Positions 53,801 through 63,470 of a DNA stretch of 64,000 bases are shown piece after piece. Numbering within the stretch: the first letter of the stretch is position 1; every line of letters begins with the position of its first letter. Position numbers and translations under genes: made by a program. Source of the DNA: Allomuricauda sp. F6463D (GTDB lineage Bacteria > Bacteroidota > Bacteroidia > Flavobacteriales > Flavobacteriaceae); the NCBI RefSeq assembly GCF_023015965.1, contig NZ_JALKAN010000002.1:186001-250000 (forward strand). Reading direction: 5' to 3'. The notes beneath the pieces are model-generated. The model worked only from the letters and a program-made list of their open reading frames with translations, was not told the DNA's origin and did no database searches.

Positions 53801-54652
53801 ACCTATTGTAGAGGTAATGGTTGCCTGCACCTCCGCATTTAAGGAATTGTCAAAAGGATCAGTATTGGGATTGGTAAAAATTATAAGATCATTATCGGCG
53901 ACAAGTTCCAGAGTAACTCCTAAATCCGTCTCAAAAACCTCATTTACCCTTGTAATGGTCGCGTTTATACCAGCTAAAGCATCTTCCACAGTGCCACCCA
54001 TTTCTTCGGTATATTCTCCAGAAGCCGAAACGGCAATTCTATATTTTCGGAGCACTTGTCCATCAACCAGAGGAACTATGGTTTTCGCCATTGTCCCAAA
54101 TGATTTATCAAGAGTGCCAAGCAAATCTTTACTGGTTTCACAGATAAAATCCATTTTTGAAGAAAGGCCAACATCTTTATCGTACAGCACATAGGTATCC
54201 GAATTATTGGAAACAGGCTCCATAAATGCAGTTTTATTGCTATTTAAGTCAACAACCATGGTCTGCAAACCTTTATGGGAGCTACTAAGTTTTACTTTGT
54301 ATCTTCCATTGGAACTAACCCCGGTATAGGATTTTATTGTAGGATATTTTCTGGCAAGGTCAGGATGAAGCACCGATGTCTCACTTAACTTAAAAGAAAC
54401 CATTTCCCCATCATTATTAGGAAGGTAGACATAGTGATTGTTGTCTTTGGCAGTTGAAAAAGATTTCATTTCTTTAGAAAACATCTTCTTTTCCAATGTA
54501 AAAACACCCTTTGCACTAGAGACATCCTTTAAAGAAGCACTGCGCAGGTTGGTTGTTTTGGGAACACTTTTCCAATATCCTTGCTGTCCGTAAACGCAAA
54601 AGCAGCTAAAAATTATGGTTATTGAAAAAACTAGATGTAACTTAGCTTTCAT
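50858..54652 (-). CDS. Secreted reprolysin-like metalloprotease with T9SS type-A sorting domain
   Basis: This is a secreted zinc protease of 1264 residues. A signal peptide (ending CVYGQQ) and propeptide of about 190 residues are followed by a zincin domain with HELGHQFGANH near 338-348 (three zinc His and the catalytic Glu). Then come beta-sandwich regions, a fibronectin-III-like segment with TEYFWRVRPSNGCG, a proprotein-convertase P-domain at about 860-975 (LELDHTYLEDLIITLISPSG), and a type-A sorting domain at the end (LSPNPVETITEVYL, LSKGIYYLGV). It is exported by the T9SS and attached or released. Confidence 0.92.
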   Translation of the reverse strand: MKAKLHLVFSITIIFSCFCVYGQQGYWKSVPKTTNLRSASLKDVSSAKGVFTLEKKMFSKEMKSFSTAKDNNHYVYLPNNDGEMVSFKLSETSVLHPDLARKYPTIKSYTGVSSNGRYKVKLSSSHKGLQTMVVDLNSNKTAFMEPVSNNSDTYVLYDKDVGLSSKMDFICETSKDLLGTLDKSFGTMAKTIVPLVDGQVLRKYRIAVSASGEYTEEMGGTVEDALAGINATITRVNEVFETDLGVTLELVADNDLIIFTNPNTDPFDNSLNAEVQATITSTIGEENYDVGHLFHKVNEGEDNGNAGFIGSVCVDNRKGSGFSSAFNPQGDAFDLDYVAHELGHQFGANHTWSFESEGTGVQAEPASGTTIMGYAGIVGDNNVASHGDDYFHYNSILQITTYLETTSCAQTEALVNSPPVLTPVNDYTIPKGTAFVLEGVATDPDFGDVLTYTWEQINDGLVTVSTFGSSNPSGANFRSLPPSTDPVRYFPKLSEIAQGNLTQTNPTIGDAWETVSEIERSFSFACTVRDNAVGGGQVVSDVLDVNVVKASGPFVVTSQTGSETYTAGSIQEISWDVANTDIAPINAQTVDVFLSLDGGLTFPITLLENTINDGSEQVLLPGDVTTTARIMVKASNNIFFAVNSSDFTIEESEVVLNFEALTYEVCQPDDIVIPFTYETYAGFNENSTFSADIPLGLSANFSPTETSINNTAVDLTLSNTNALTPGTYDIIVTSTSLSVNKSVTLSLLVQDGTFSDVTLLSPANGEGGISLDTELNWEENVLYSSFDVEVATDVGFVNVVESATIPFTTYKTSGLESETEYFWRVRPSNGCGSGTFGTVFNFITSQVDCKNREPSDLPIDISSSGTSIITTSVLFLEDLPVADVNVNLELDHTYLEDLIITLISPSGTEVTLISNTCGDLNNINVIFDDDGDPIECTGNPAISGTVTPLGSLTSLKGESILGEWILEIEDTAAGDGGSLIGFSLDMCVEGVYRPDEDDDGVFDDGDDLCLGTPKGIEVDTNGCAIYRFASDNFEIEIDSETCRTSNNGSITVTPFNTSIAYTAVLDGADGTQSVDFTGSQTLNNLNAGDYSLCITGTNGLITYQEVCFNLVITQPDVLAIDALVDSGIVSVDLNGATFYNVELNGLVTQTEDVKIQLALQEGKNVLRVYSNIPCQGVIEKTLFYSSRPVLSPNPVETITEVYLGGYQGDVGIQIFTANGRLVQTQYKTVYGENLQLDLSNLSKGIYYLGVDKAGVQEMFKFIKR

Positions 54653-54708
54653 ACTTGGTTAGGCATAGTATAATTTCAAATGTAAGCCTTTTTTTATTTC
54701 TTGATCAG

Positions 54709-55638
54709 TTGGAAGCAATCCACAACATTTCTCATTTTAAAGACGTTCCACATCAAACGGTGGTAACCATCGGAACTTTTGATGGTGTTCACCTTGGTCA
54801 CCGCAAGATATTGGAACGCCTCATAAATAATGCCAAAAACTCGGGATTAACATCCGCGGTGCTTACTTTTTTCCCTCATCCACGCATGGTACTGCAAAAA
54901 GATGTGGATATTAAACTGTTGAATACCCTCGAGGAGAAAAAGCAAATTTTGGAGACTTTGGGACTGGATTACCTGATTATTCACCCCTTTACCAAAGAAT
55001 TTTCAAGACTTTCCGCCATTGATTTTGTTCGGGATATCCTACTCAACAGCTTAAAGGCAAAAAAAATAATCATTGGCTACGACCATAGATTTGGTCGTAA
55101 CAGAAATGCCAATATCCAGGACTTGATCTCTTTTGGCAACGCTTTGGATTTTGAAGTAGAAGAAATTCCAGCTCAAGAAATCGATGATGTATCTGTGAGC
55201 TCTACAAAAATAAGAAGAGCGCTTTTAGATGGTGAAATAGAAACAGCTAACAGTTATTTGAATTATGCCTATATGCTGACAGGAACGGTAAAAAAAGGAA
55301 AAGGCTTAGGAAAGGGATTTGGCTTCCCTACCGCCAACCTTAATATCGCCGAAGCCTACAAGCTAATTCCAAAAAACGGTGCCTACGTGGTAAAAAGTAA
55401 TCTGGACGGAAAGGATTACTTTGGTATGATGAACATCGGGTTCAATCCCACCGTTGATGGCTCCCAAAAAAGCATAGAAATCAATTTTTTTGAGTTTGAG
55501 GGAAACCTATATGATAAAAAAATACAAGTGCAATTATTGCACCGTATCCGCGACGAGCATAAGTTCAATTCCATTGAAGAACTTAAAGAACAATTAAGAA
55601 AAGACAAAAAACACTCATTGGAACTAATTTCCAAATAA
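54709..55638 (+). CDS. ribF: Bifunctional riboflavin kinase / FAD synthetase
   Basis: This enzyme makes FMN and FAD from riboflavin. The N-terminal nucleotidyltransferase has TIGTFDGVHLGHRKI and SVSSTKIRRALLDG. The C-terminal kinase begins near residue 180 with GKGFGFPTANL and has FNPTVDG. No ATG is available near the start. A TTG at 54709 gives LEAIHNISHFK and 309 residues, the usual length. A longer frame reaches 54655 but adds a sequence that does not fit. The start is divergent from the metalloprotease gene with about 56 bases between. Confidence 0.93.
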   Translation: MEAIHNISHFKDVPHQTVVTIGTFDGVHLGHRKILERLINNAKNSGLTSAVLTFFPHPRMVLQKDVDIKLLNTLEEKKQILETLGLDYLIIHPFTKEFSRLSAIDFVRDILLNSLKAKKIIIGYDHRFGRNRNANIQDLISFGNALDFEVEEIPAQEIDDVSVSSTKIRRALLDGEIETANSYLNYAYMLTGTVKKGKGLGKGFGFPTANLNIAEAYKLIPKNGAYVVKSNLDGKDYFGMMNIGFNPTVDGSQKSIEINFFEFEGNLYDKKIQVQLLHRIRDEHKFNSIEELKEQLRKDKKHSLELISK

Positions 55639-56955
55639 ATGCTCAGTCAATTTCTATTTAAGAGGATAGACAACGCACAGTTAGTCGTATTTAGAATATT
55701 TTACGGCTTATTGGTAAGCGTGGAATGTTATGGTGCCATAGCCACGGGCTGGGTTCGAAGAACATTGGTAGAACCCCAATTTACCTTTTCATTTATAGGT
55801 TTTGAATGGCTCCAACCCTTACCTGGCAACGGCATGTACATTTATTTTGCCATAATGGGCACACTGGGCCTCTTTATAGCCTTTGGATATAAATATCGTT
55901 TTAGTGCATTGGCATTTGCAATACTATGGACAGGAGTCTACCTAATGCAAAAAACATCGTACAACAACCATTATTATTTATTGATGTTGCTGGCCTACAT
56001 AATGGCGTTTTTACCAGCCGACAGGGATGCATCACTGGATGCTAAATTAAATCCCAGGTTACGTACACAAACCATGTACAATTGGGTACGATGGTTCATT
56101 GTTCTACAGCTCTTGATCATGTACACCTATGCATCGATTGCTAAGCTTTATGGTGATTGGTTCGACCTAAGCATCATTGAATTACTAATGCAACCCAAAA
56201 AAGATTATTTTTTGATTGGGGAGTTGCTTCAAACAAAATGGGCACATAAAATAATTGCATTCTTTGGAATTTTATTTGACCTCCTCATTGTGCCGGCACT
56301 CCTTTGGAAACCTTCTCGAAAAATAGCATTTGTACTGGCCATTTTTTTTCATTTGTTCAATAGTATCGTATTTCAGATTGGCATATTTCCTTATTTGTCC
56401 CTTGCCTTCACAGTATTCTTTTTTGAGCCCCAAACAATCCGAAACCTCTTTTTAAAGACCAAAAAGGTAATTCCAGAATCGAAAACGATCACTTCCAAAT
56501 CCAAAAACATAATTATGGTGGTTCTGGGCATTTACTTTTCGTTTCAATTATTTTTGCCCCTTAGGCATCATTTTTTTAAAGATGACGTATTATGGACCGA
56601 AGAAGGGCACCGTTTGAGCTGGCGTATGATGCTCCGCAGCCGTTCCGGAAACATTACTTTTAGGGTTGTTAATATCCAGACCAAAGACACAACTATAATT
56701 AATCTGAGCGACTACCTTACTAAAAAACAACGGAGAAAAGTAGCTTGCTACCCCGATTTTATTTGGCAGTTTGCACAATACTTAAAAAAAGATTACGCTG
56801 AAAAAGGAGAAAATGTTCAGGTTTTTGCCAAAAACAAAGTGCGGGTAAACCAAGCTCCACGACGGCAACTGGTGGACCCAACAGTAGATTTGGCAAGCGT
56901 ACCATGGAAACATTTTACCCATAACGATTGGATTCTTCCCTCTGTACAGGATTAA
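55639..56955 (+). CDS. HTTM domain (vitamin-K gamma-carboxylase-like) membrane protein
   Basis: This 438-residue integral membrane protein has the HTTM domain, related to vitamin K-dependent gamma-carboxylase. It has several helices in the first 300 residues, with LVVFRIFYGLL, YNNHYYLLMLLAYIMAFLP and YASIAKLYGDWFD. The C-terminal 130 residues are soluble (SWRMMLRSRSGNITFRVVN). Bacterial homologues have no proven reaction. It starts directly after the ribF stop, so it is co-transcribed with it. Confidence 0.85.
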   Translation: MLSQFLFKRIDNAQLVVFRIFYGLLVSVECYGAIATGWVRRTLVEPQFTFSFIGFEWLQPLPGNGMYIYFAIMGTLGLFIAFGYKYRFSALAFAILWTGVYLMQKTSYNNHYYLLMLLAYIMAFLPADRDASLDAKLNPRLRTQTMYNWVRWFIVLQLLIMYTYASIAKLYGDWFDLSIIELLMQPKKDYFLIGELLQTKWAHKIIAFFGILFDLLIVPALLWKPSRKIAFVLAIFFHLFNSIVFQIGIFPYLSLAFTVFFFEPQTIRNLFLKTKKVIPESKTITSKSKNIIMVVLGIYFSFQLFLPLRHHFFKDDVLWTEEGHRLSWRMMLRSRSGNITFRVVNIQTKDTTIINLSDYLTKKQRRKVACYPDFIWQFAQYLKKDYAEKGENVQVFAKNKVRVNQAPRRQLVDPTVDLASVPWKHFTHNDWILPSVQD

Positions 56956-56957
56956 AC

Positions 56958-56988
56958 TTGGGCACTTCTTAATATTGGATTAAATTTG
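56958..56988 (+). promoter_or_regulatory. Promoter of serS
   Basis: TTG (56958-56960), a 20-base spacer and TAAATTTG (56981-56988) match the full consensus, 17 bases before the serS ATG. Confidence 0.78.
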
Positions 56989-57005
56989 CGCCTCAAAACA
57001 AGGTC

Positions 57006-58277
57006 ATGCTTCAAATACAGAACATTAGGGAAAACAAGGAAAGTATCATCACCGCTTTAAAAAAACGCAACGTCGATGCCGCACCTATGATATCAAAGGT
57101 TTTGGAACTCGATGAAAAAAGACGTTCCATCCAAACCGAACTGGACGCTACCTTGGCCGAATCCAACAAACTTTCCAAGGAAATAGGTATGCTTTTCAAA
57201 ACAGGAAAAGCACCTGAAGCCAATATTCTAAAAGAAAAAACCGCTGGACTCAAAGAAGCATCAAAAAAATTAGGAGATGATTTAAACATTACAGCAGATG
57301 AACTTCTACAGCAACTATATTTAATTCCGAACATTCCCCACAATTCAGTTCCATCTGGCAACTCAGAAGAGGACAACGAAGAAATATTCAAAGAAGGAGA
57401 AATACCTACACTATCCCAAGATGCGCTACCGCACTGGGAATTGGCAAAAAAGTATGACATTATCGATTTTGAGCTAGGGGTAAAAATCACAGGAGCAGGT
57501 TTTCCAGTTTATAAAGGAAAAGGTGCTCGTTTGCAGCGCGCCTTAATTGCTTATTTCTTGGACAAAAATTCTGAAGCGGGTTACACTGAAATGCAAGTAC
57601 CCCTCATGGTGAACGAAGATTCAGGTTATGGCACTGGTCAGTTACCCGACAAAGAAGGGCAAATGTACCACGTACAGGCTGATGACCTATATCTTATCCC
57701 AACTGCCGAGGTACCTGTCACCAACTTGCATAGAGGCGATCTATTGGCAGAAGGTGATTTTCCCATCAAATACACAGGCTACACTCCTTGTTTCCGTCGC
57801 GAAGCAGGTAGTTATGGAGCACACGTTCGCGGTTTAAACCGTTTGCATCAATTTGATAAAGTGGAAATCGTGCGTTTGGAGCACCCGAACAATTCATACC
57901 AAGCTTTGGATGAAATGGTGGAACACGTAAAAAATATTCTACGTGAATTAAAGTTGCCTTACCGCATCTTACGCCTTTGTGGCGGTGATCTTGGATTTAC
58001 ATCAGCTCTAACTTATGATTTTGAAGTATTTTCCACTGCACAAGACCGTTGGCTGGAAATAAGTTCCGTATCCAATTTCGAAACCTTCCAAGCCAACCGT
58101 TTAAAACTACGCTACAAAGATGAAAATGGAAAAAGCCAATTAGCTCACACCTTAAATGGCAGCTCTTTGGCTTTGCCAAGGGTATTGGCGGGAATCTTGG
58201 AAAACTATCAAACCGATAAAGGCATAAAAATACCTGAGGTATTGGTTCCATATTGTGGTTTTGATACTATCGATTAA
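57006..58277 (+). CDS. serS: Seryl-tRNA synthetase
   Basis: This class II synthetase charges tRNA-Ser. The N-terminal coiled coil (about 1-110) that contacts the long variable arm is followed by the catalytic core with motif 2 (CFRREAGSYGAHVRGLNRLH) and motif 3 (LNGSSLALPRVLAGILENYQ). The length of 423 is normal. It has its own promoter. Confidence 0.97.
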   Translation: MLQIQNIRENKESIITALKKRNVDAAPMISKVLELDEKRRSIQTELDATLAESNKLSKEIGMLFKTGKAPEANILKEKTAGLKEASKKLGDDLNITADELLQQLYLIPNIPHNSVPSGNSEEDNEEIFKEGEIPTLSQDALPHWELAKKYDIIDFELGVKITGAGFPVYKGKGARLQRALIAYFLDKNSEAGYTEMQVPLMVNEDSGYGTGQLPDKEGQMYHVQADDLYLIPTAEVPVTNLHRGDLLAEGDFPIKYTGYTPCFRREAGSYGAHVRGLNRLHQFDKVEIVRLEHPNNSYQALDEMVEHVKNILRELKLPYRILRLCGGDLGFTSALTYDFEVFSTAQDRWLEISSVSNFETFQANRLKLRYKDENGKSQLAHTLNGSSLALPRVLAGILENYQTDKGIKIPEVLVPYCGFDTID

Positions 58278-58331
58278 GCGTTTAAACCATTAATTTGGAT
58301 TCGCTTAACAGAATCCCCCACATTTCTACAT

Positions 58332-58339
58332 TATATTTG
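58332..58339 (+). promoter_or_regulatory. Promoter -7 element for the TPR gene
   Basis: TATATTTG is an exact match. It ends 15 bases before the TTG start at 58355 and so supports that start. Confidence 0.6.
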
Positions 58340-58354
58340 AAATAAAACAAGCTC

Positions 58355-60139
58355 TTGCAACGTCTTTTATTTCTCATATTCCTTTTAACCAGCTCTATTG
58401 GGTCGGCACAAGAAGATTTCTTGGCCAAACAATACTTTAATGATGGAGACTATGGGAAAGCTGTGATCTTTTATGAAAAATTGGTCGAGACCAATCCACG
58501 ACGTACTGATTATGCTGAAGGATTGGTAGCTTGCTACCAACAATTGGAACGCTATGACGAAGCCCAAACCTTTCTACTTCAAAAGATAGAGGATAGTTAC
58601 GCCTTCCCTACTTTTTATATTGAATTAGGATATAATTTCACTTTAAAAAATGAAGCTGAAAAGGCCAACGAGTATTATGACAAAGCCATCAACAAAATAG
58701 AGGACAATCCAAACTATGGGTACAGCGTAGGCTATCGGTTCCAAAAATATGCGTTGCTGGATTATGCCATTCAGGCGTACACCAAGGCAATGGAATTAAA
58801 ACCCGACCTCAACTACGATTTTCAGTTGGCCCGCATTTATGGTGAACAAGGAGATGTTACAAAAATGTACCAATCCTACCTCAACCTAATTTGGGAAGGA
58901 CGCACTTCACGATCTAACGTATTACGGAACATCGACGATTTTATCACCGAGGACCCATCTAATGAGAACAATGTTCTGCTAAGAAAAGTACTGCTTCAGA
59001 ATGCGCAAAAAGCACCTGATATACTCTGGAACGAACTCCTAAGTTGGCTTTTTGTTCAGCAAAAACAATATAATAGCGCCTTGAGCCAAGAAAAAGCCAT
59101 TTATAAAAGAAGTGAAGGCCAGTCTGTAAATCGTTTGGAAAACTTGGGAAGCATTGCTATTGAGGACAAGGATTTGGAGACTGCAACCTCCATTTATGAA
59201 TACATCGTGGATAACTCGGAAAATCCACGGACCAAACTCAATGCAGAATTAAGCTTGATTGATATTGCTCTGGAAAATCCGACGGAAAAAGTAGTAAAAG
59301 ATATTGAAAAGCAATTTGGAGAGTTGGTTGAAATTTATGGAACCCAGAGTAGTACCCTTCAGCTACAAATTGCCTATGCAAATTTTCTAACCTTCAAAAA
59401 AGAACAACCGGACCCGGCCATTGCCATGCTCAAACAAAGCTTGACACTCCCAATGGCACGAATGACCAAGGCATACGTAAAACTTGCGCTTGGAGACATT
59501 TTGGTTTTCGACCGCAGGTTCAATGAAGCCCTAATCCTGTTCACACAAGTACAAAAAAGTGTGAAAAACGATATTCTTGGCCAGGATGCACGATTTAAAG
59601 TTGCACAAACCAGTTTTTACAAAGGTGATTTTGATTGGGCGCTAACCCAGTTGAAAGTACTACGTAGCTCAACTTCCCAGCTTATTGCAAACGATGCCAT
59701 GCAATTGAGCCTATTAATTTCTGATAACTCGCTCGAAGATTCAACACAAACTGCTTTAAAAAAATACGCCAGGGCAGATTTGCTTGCTTATCAAAATAAA
59801 AATAAGGAAGCGATTGAAGAACTGGAAGACATTTTGCAGAACCACAAAGGTGAGAAGATTGAGGACGAAGCCCTGTTAAAACAAGCAGAACTATTGGTAG
59901 AACAAAAACAATATGAAACTGCAGAATTTAACTATCAAAAAATTGTGGAGTTCTACGCTGACGGTATTTTGGCAGACGATGCCCATTTTGCCTTGGGAGA
60001 ATTATACGCCAACATCTTGGAAGAACCCGAAAAGGCCAAAAACCATTATGAAAAAATAATATATAATTATCAGGACAGCTATTATTTCCCCCAAGCCCGT
60101 GCAAATTTTAGAAGACTGCGAGGAGATGCAATCAACTAG
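58355..60139 (+). CDS. Exported tetratricopeptide-repeat protein
   Basis: This 594-residue protein starts at a TTG; a promoter element ends 15 bases upstream and the signal peptide (LLFLIFLLTSSIGSAQ) begins there. The mature protein is a solenoid of TPR-type helix pairs from start to end, for example DYGKAVIFYEKLVETNPRR, LDYAIQAYTKAMELKP and ETAEFNYQKIVEFYADG. It probably holds partner proteins in the periplasm or at the outer membrane. No enzymatic domain is seen. Confidence 0.85.
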   Translation: MQRLLFLIFLLTSSIGSAQEDFLAKQYFNDGDYGKAVIFYEKLVETNPRRTDYAEGLVACYQQLERYDEAQTFLLQKIEDSYAFPTFYIELGYNFTLKNEAEKANEYYDKAINKIEDNPNYGYSVGYRFQKYALLDYAIQAYTKAMELKPDLNYDFQLARIYGEQGDVTKMYQSYLNLIWEGRTSRSNVLRNIDDFITEDPSNENNVLLRKVLLQNAQKAPDILWNELLSWLFVQQKQYNSALSQEKAIYKRSEGQSVNRLENLGSIAIEDKDLETATSIYEYIVDNSENPRTKLNAELSLIDIALENPTEKVVKDIEKQFGELVEIYGTQSSTLQLQIAYANFLTFKKEQPDPAIAMLKQSLTLPMARMTKAYVKLALGDILVFDRRFNEALILFTQVQKSVKNDILGQDARFKVAQTSFYKGDFDWALTQLKVLRSSTSQLIANDAMQLSLLISDNSLEDSTQTALKKYARADLLAYQNKNKEAIEELEDILQNHKGEKIEDEALLKQAELLVEQKQYETAEFNYQKIVEFYADGILADDAHFALGELYANILEEPEKAKNHYEKIIYNYQDSYYFPQARANFRRLRGDAIN

Positions 60140-60229
60140 TTTTTGGTAATTTCATCAAAAGCGGGTATGCGATAAGTAGATGTCTAAAATATTACACTAA
60201 TTTCACTCACAAAGTTACATACGAAGCAT

Positions 60230-60547
60230 ATGCTCATATACAACGTTACCATCAATATAGACAAGAATGTTCATGATCAATGGTTGACTTGGATGAAGGA
60301 CAAACACCTTCCCGACATGCTTGCCACCGGAAAATTCTCCCATGCCAAAATGGTCAAGGTTTTGGTGGAGGAAGATATGGGAGGCATTACTTACTCTGTG
60401 CAATATACCACTCAGAACAGGACCGTCCTCGAAGCATATTACAGAGAAGATGCCGAACGTCTTCGCGCGGATGCCCAAAAAATGTTCCCTAACAAATTCG
60501 TCGCCTTTAGAACCGAATTGGAAGTTATAAGTCAACAAATACGCTAA
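60230..60547 (+). CDS. DUF4286 family protein
   Basis: This 105-residue soluble protein fits DUF4286, a small ferredoxin-like (dimeric alpha-beta barrel) family of unknown function. It starts MLIYNVTINIDKNVHDQWLTWMKDKHLPDMLATGKF and contains the YSVQY strand and the FPNKFVAFRTELEV end. It starts a run of genes on the same strand that reaches mgtE with small gaps. Confidence 0.85.
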   Translation: MLIYNVTINIDKNVHDQWLTWMKDKHLPDMLATGKFSHAKMVKVLVEEDMGGITYSVQYTTQNRTVLEAYYREDAERLRADAQKMFPNKFVAFRTELEVISQQIR

Positions 60548-60550
60548 AAA

Positions 60551-60859
60551 TTGGAATATCTTTTTTCCTACGGAACCATACAAGACCCACAGGTACAGAA
60601 ATATGTTTTTGGTCGTTTGCTTAAAGGAAAAGCCGACACCGCTTTAGGGTTCAAAAAAGTAGAAAATGCCATTTATGGTCGTTATCCGTTGATCATCAAA
60701 ACCAATAACGCTAGAGATAAGGTAAATGGGATGTCCTTTGAAGTTAATGATCTAGACCTTAAAAAAGCCGACATTTACGAGACAAGCGCATACAAAAGAG
60801 AAAAGTTCCCTCTGGAATCAGGGGGTGAAGCATGGGTCTATATTAAAAATTCCAACTAA
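60551..60859 (+). CDS. Gamma-glutamylcyclotransferase-like (AIG2) protein
   Basis: This 102-residue protein has the cyclotransferase fold opening LFSYGTIQDPQVQKYVFGR and a DIYETSAYKREKF segment with the expected acidic residue. Members act on gamma-glutamyl amines or peptides, but the substrate here is unknown. The start is a TTG at 60551, 3 bases after the DUF4286 stop. No ATG lies early enough to keep the first strand. Confidence 0.8.
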   Translation: MEYLFSYGTIQDPQVQKYVFGRLLKGKADTALGFKKVENAIYGRYPLIIKTNNARDKVNGMSFEVNDLDLKKADIYETSAYKREKFPLESGGEAWVYIKNSN

Positions 60860-60877
60860 CTTGCAAAAAAACCATCT

Positions 60878-61750
60878 GTGTCCAAAAAGAAAAAAAAGAA
60901 GTACTCCAACGGCGCCTCCAACAAAAACAAATATCCGCAGGAAGATGGTGCAGTAAAGGCAAAAAAACATTTGGGGCAACATTTTCTTAAAGATGAATCC
61001 GTTGCAAAAAAAATAGCACAGACCCTTTCTCTGGAAGGCTACACCAATGTTATAGAAATTGGTCCCGGCATGGGAGTCCTAACCAAATATTTACTGGAAA
61101 GGGATTTGGACTTGGTCGCCATGGATTTAGATGAAGAATCCATTGTATATCTCAACCACAGCTTTCCTTTAGAACATGCCAACATCTTAAAAAACAATAA
61201 TCGATTCAACATTGTCGAAGCAGATTTTCTCAAGTTTGATCTTGCCAAGCTTTACGGAAACGAACAATTCGCTATTACGGGCAACTTCCCGTACAACATT
61301 TCCAGTCAGATAGTTTTTAAAATGCTGGAGATGCGTAAACAAGTACCAGAGTTTTCGGGAATGTTCCAAAAAGAAGTGGCCAAGCGCATCTGTGAAGGGC
61401 CAGGAAGCAAAAGTTATGGTATTCTCTCCGTGCTGGTTCAGGCCTATTATGATGCAGAATATCTTTTTACAGTACCCCCCGGGGTGTTCGTCCCTCCACC
61501 AAAAGTGGATTCCGGGGTTTTACGTCTTACCCGAAAAAAAGAACTAAACCTACCATGTGACGAGCGACTTTTTTTTAGGGTAGTTAAAACAGCATTTAAC
61601 CAAAGGCGTAAAACTATGCGCAATAGTCTTAAAGTCTTCAACCTTTCCGATAATCTAAAAGAAGATACTATCTTTGACCAACGTCCGGAACAGCTAAGTG
61701 TAGCTGACTTTATAATGTTGACACAGAAGATAGCCAATGACCCCGTTTAA
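60878..61750 (+). CDS. rsmA: 16S rRNA (adenine(1518)-N6/adenine(1519)-N6)-dimethyltransferase
   Basis: This enzyme dimethylates two adjacent adenines in the last helix of 16S rRNA with S-adenosylmethionine. It shows LGQHFLKD, the SAM motif [12 protein letters not shown] and the catalytic NFPYNISS. The start is a GTG, and the first 25 residues are a lysine-rich extension ([11 protein letters not shown]) before the usual domain. The length is 290. The mgtE gene overlaps its end by 14 bases. Confidence 0.96.
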   Translation: MSKKKKKKYSNGASNKNKYPQEDGAVKAKKHLGQHFLKDESVAKKIAQTLSLEGYTNVIEIGPGMGVLTKYLLERDLDLVAMDLDEESIVYLNHSFPLEHANILKNNNRFNIVEADFLKFDLAKLYGNEQFAITGNFPYNISSQIVFKMLEMRKQVPEFSGMFQKEVAKRICEGPGSKSYGILSVLVQAYYDAEYLFTVPPGVFVPPPKVDSGVLRLTRKKELNLPCDERLFFRVVKTAFNQRRKTMRNSLKVFNLSDNLKEDTIFDQRPEQLSVADFIMLTQKIANDPV

Positions 61751-63089
61751 ACTCACAGACGAGCTTTTAGAAGAAATCAGGCGACTGATTTCGGAAAACA
61801 AGGACAATGAACTTCAGGCTACAATGAAGGAGTTCCACTATGCCGATATTGCTGAAATAGCGGACGAATTAGTGGTTGATGAAGCTACCTATCTAATCAA
61901 ACTTCTGGACAGCGAAAAAACCTCGGATATTCTTGCAGAAATGCACGAAGACATCCGGGAAGCTGTATTAAAGAATCTAACAGCCAAAGAAATTGCGGGC
62001 GAATTGTCCGAATTGGATACGGATGATGCCGCGGATATCATCAACGAACTTCCAAAGGAAATTGTCCAAGAAGTAATTTCGGAGATTGAAAATCGGGAAC
62101 ACGCCAAAGACATCGTGGACCTTTTAAGATATGAAGAGGATTCTGCAGGAGGGTTAATGGCCAAAGAGCTGGTAAAAGTAAATGAAAATTGGACAGTGAC
62201 CTCCTGTGTCAAAGAAATGCGTGCACAAGCGGAAAACGTTACCCGAGTACACTCCATCTATGTTGTGGACAATGAAGGCAAACTCAAAGGCAGACTTTCT
62301 TTAAAGGATTTGCTCACAGCCCCTTCCAAAAGCCATATAAAAGATATTTATATTCCCAAAGTAGATGCTGTAAACGTCAACGAAAAAGGAGAAGAAGTCG
62401 CCAAAATTATGTCTAAATACGATTTGGAAGCTATACCAGTAGTGGATGAAATTGGACGTTTGGTAGGACGAATTACTATTGATGATATAGTGGATGTGAT
62501 ACGTGAAGAGGCTGACAAGGATTATCAAATGGCGGCCGGTATTTCACTAGGTGTTGAGGTTAGCGATAATATTTGGATTCTTACCCGTGCCCGGCTCCCA
62601 TGGTTGACCCTTGGCCTATTGGGCGGACTTGGTGCTGCCGCGATTATGGGCACTTTCGAGGATATGATATCCAAACATGCCGTATTGTTCTTTTTTACTC
62701 CTTTGATTGCAGCGATGGCTGGTAATGTAGGGGTGCAATCCAGTGCCATCGTGGTTCAAGGTCTCGCTAACGACGATTTAAAAGGCAGCGTAAGAAACCA
62801 CTTGTTTAAAGAAATGCTGTTGGCACTTTTAAATGGATTTATCCTAGCGATATTACTATTGGTCTTTACCTGGATTTGGAAAGGAGATTTTGCTACGGCA
62901 TTGGCCATTTCACTTTCATTGATCGTTGTTATCGTTGTAGCAGGATTCATCGGCACTTTTATTCCATTGTTCCTTCATAAAAAAAATATTGACCCTGCCA
63001 TTGCCACTGGCCCGTTTATCACCACAAGCAATGATATTTTTGGAATCCTGATTTATTTTTGGATTGCAAAGGTGATTTTGGGGATATAA
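61737..63089 (+). CDS. mgtE: Magnesium transporter MgtE
   Basis: This magnesium channel has 450 residues. An N-terminal superhelical domain (about 1-130) is followed by two CBS domains (about 137-265) that sense cytoplasmic magnesium and a five-helix membrane domain (about 285-450) with the family motif [16 protein letters not shown]. The ATG at 61737 lies within the end of rsmA and keeps the domain intact. Confidence 0.95.
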   Translation: MTPFKLTDELLEEIRRLISENKDNELQATMKEFHYADIAEIADELVVDEATYLIKLLDSEKTSDILAEMHEDIREAVLKNLTAKEIAGELSELDTDDAADIINELPKEIVQEVISEIENREHAKDIVDLLRYEEDSAGGLMAKELVKVNENWTVTSCVKEMRAQAENVTRVHSIYVVDNEGKLKGRLSLKDLLTAPSKSHIKDIYIPKVDAVNVNEKGEEVAKIMSKYDLEAIPVVDEIGRLVGRITIDDIVDVIREEADKDYQMAAGISLGVEVSDNIWILTRARLPWLTLGLLGGLGAAAIMGTFEDMISKHAVLFFFTPLIAAMAGNVGVQSSAIVVQGLANDDLKGSVRNHLFKEMLLALLNGFILAILLLVFTWIWKGDFATALAISLSLIVVIVVAGFIGTFIPLFLHKKNIDPAIATGPFITTSNDIFGILIYFWIAKVILGI

Positions 63090-63098
63090 AACTATTTC

Positions 63099-63464
63099 AT
63101 GAAACCCATCAACCTAAAAGAAAAACATGCTGAATTTACGAAGCAATGGCATCCTCACCAAATTGCAACAGTAGATGATATGCAGGTGCTTTTGGCCAAA
63201 TTGCAAGGAGAGTTTGTTTGGCATGCACATGAAAATGAGGACGAATTGTTCCAAGTTGTAAAAGGTACGCTATATATGCAGTTTCGTAACAGAACGGAGG
63301 TAGTGAAGGAAGGAGAGATCATAGTAATACCCAAAGGAGTGGAACATAATCCGATGACTAAAAACGGTGAGGAAGTACATGTGTTACTTTTTGAAAAAAT
63401 AAGTACTTCGCACACCGGATATGTTCAACATAAAAAAACTCAGACCCACTATCCAAAAATCTAG
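63099..63464 (+). CDS. Cupin domain protein
   Basis: This 121-residue single cupin has HAHENEDELFQVVKGTLYMQF (motif 1, with His-x-His and Glu metal ligands) and IPKGVEHNPMTKNGEEVHVLLFE (motif 2, with His). It probably binds a metal. Its substrate is unknown. It follows mgtE by 9 bases. Confidence 0.85.
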   Translation: MKPINLKEKHAEFTKQWHPHQIATVDDMQVLLAKLQGEFVWHAHENEDELFQVVKGTLYMQFRNRTEVVKEGEIIVIPKGVEHNPMTKNGEEVHVLLFEKISTSHTGYVQHKKTQTHYPKI

Positions 63465-63470
63465 GAATTG

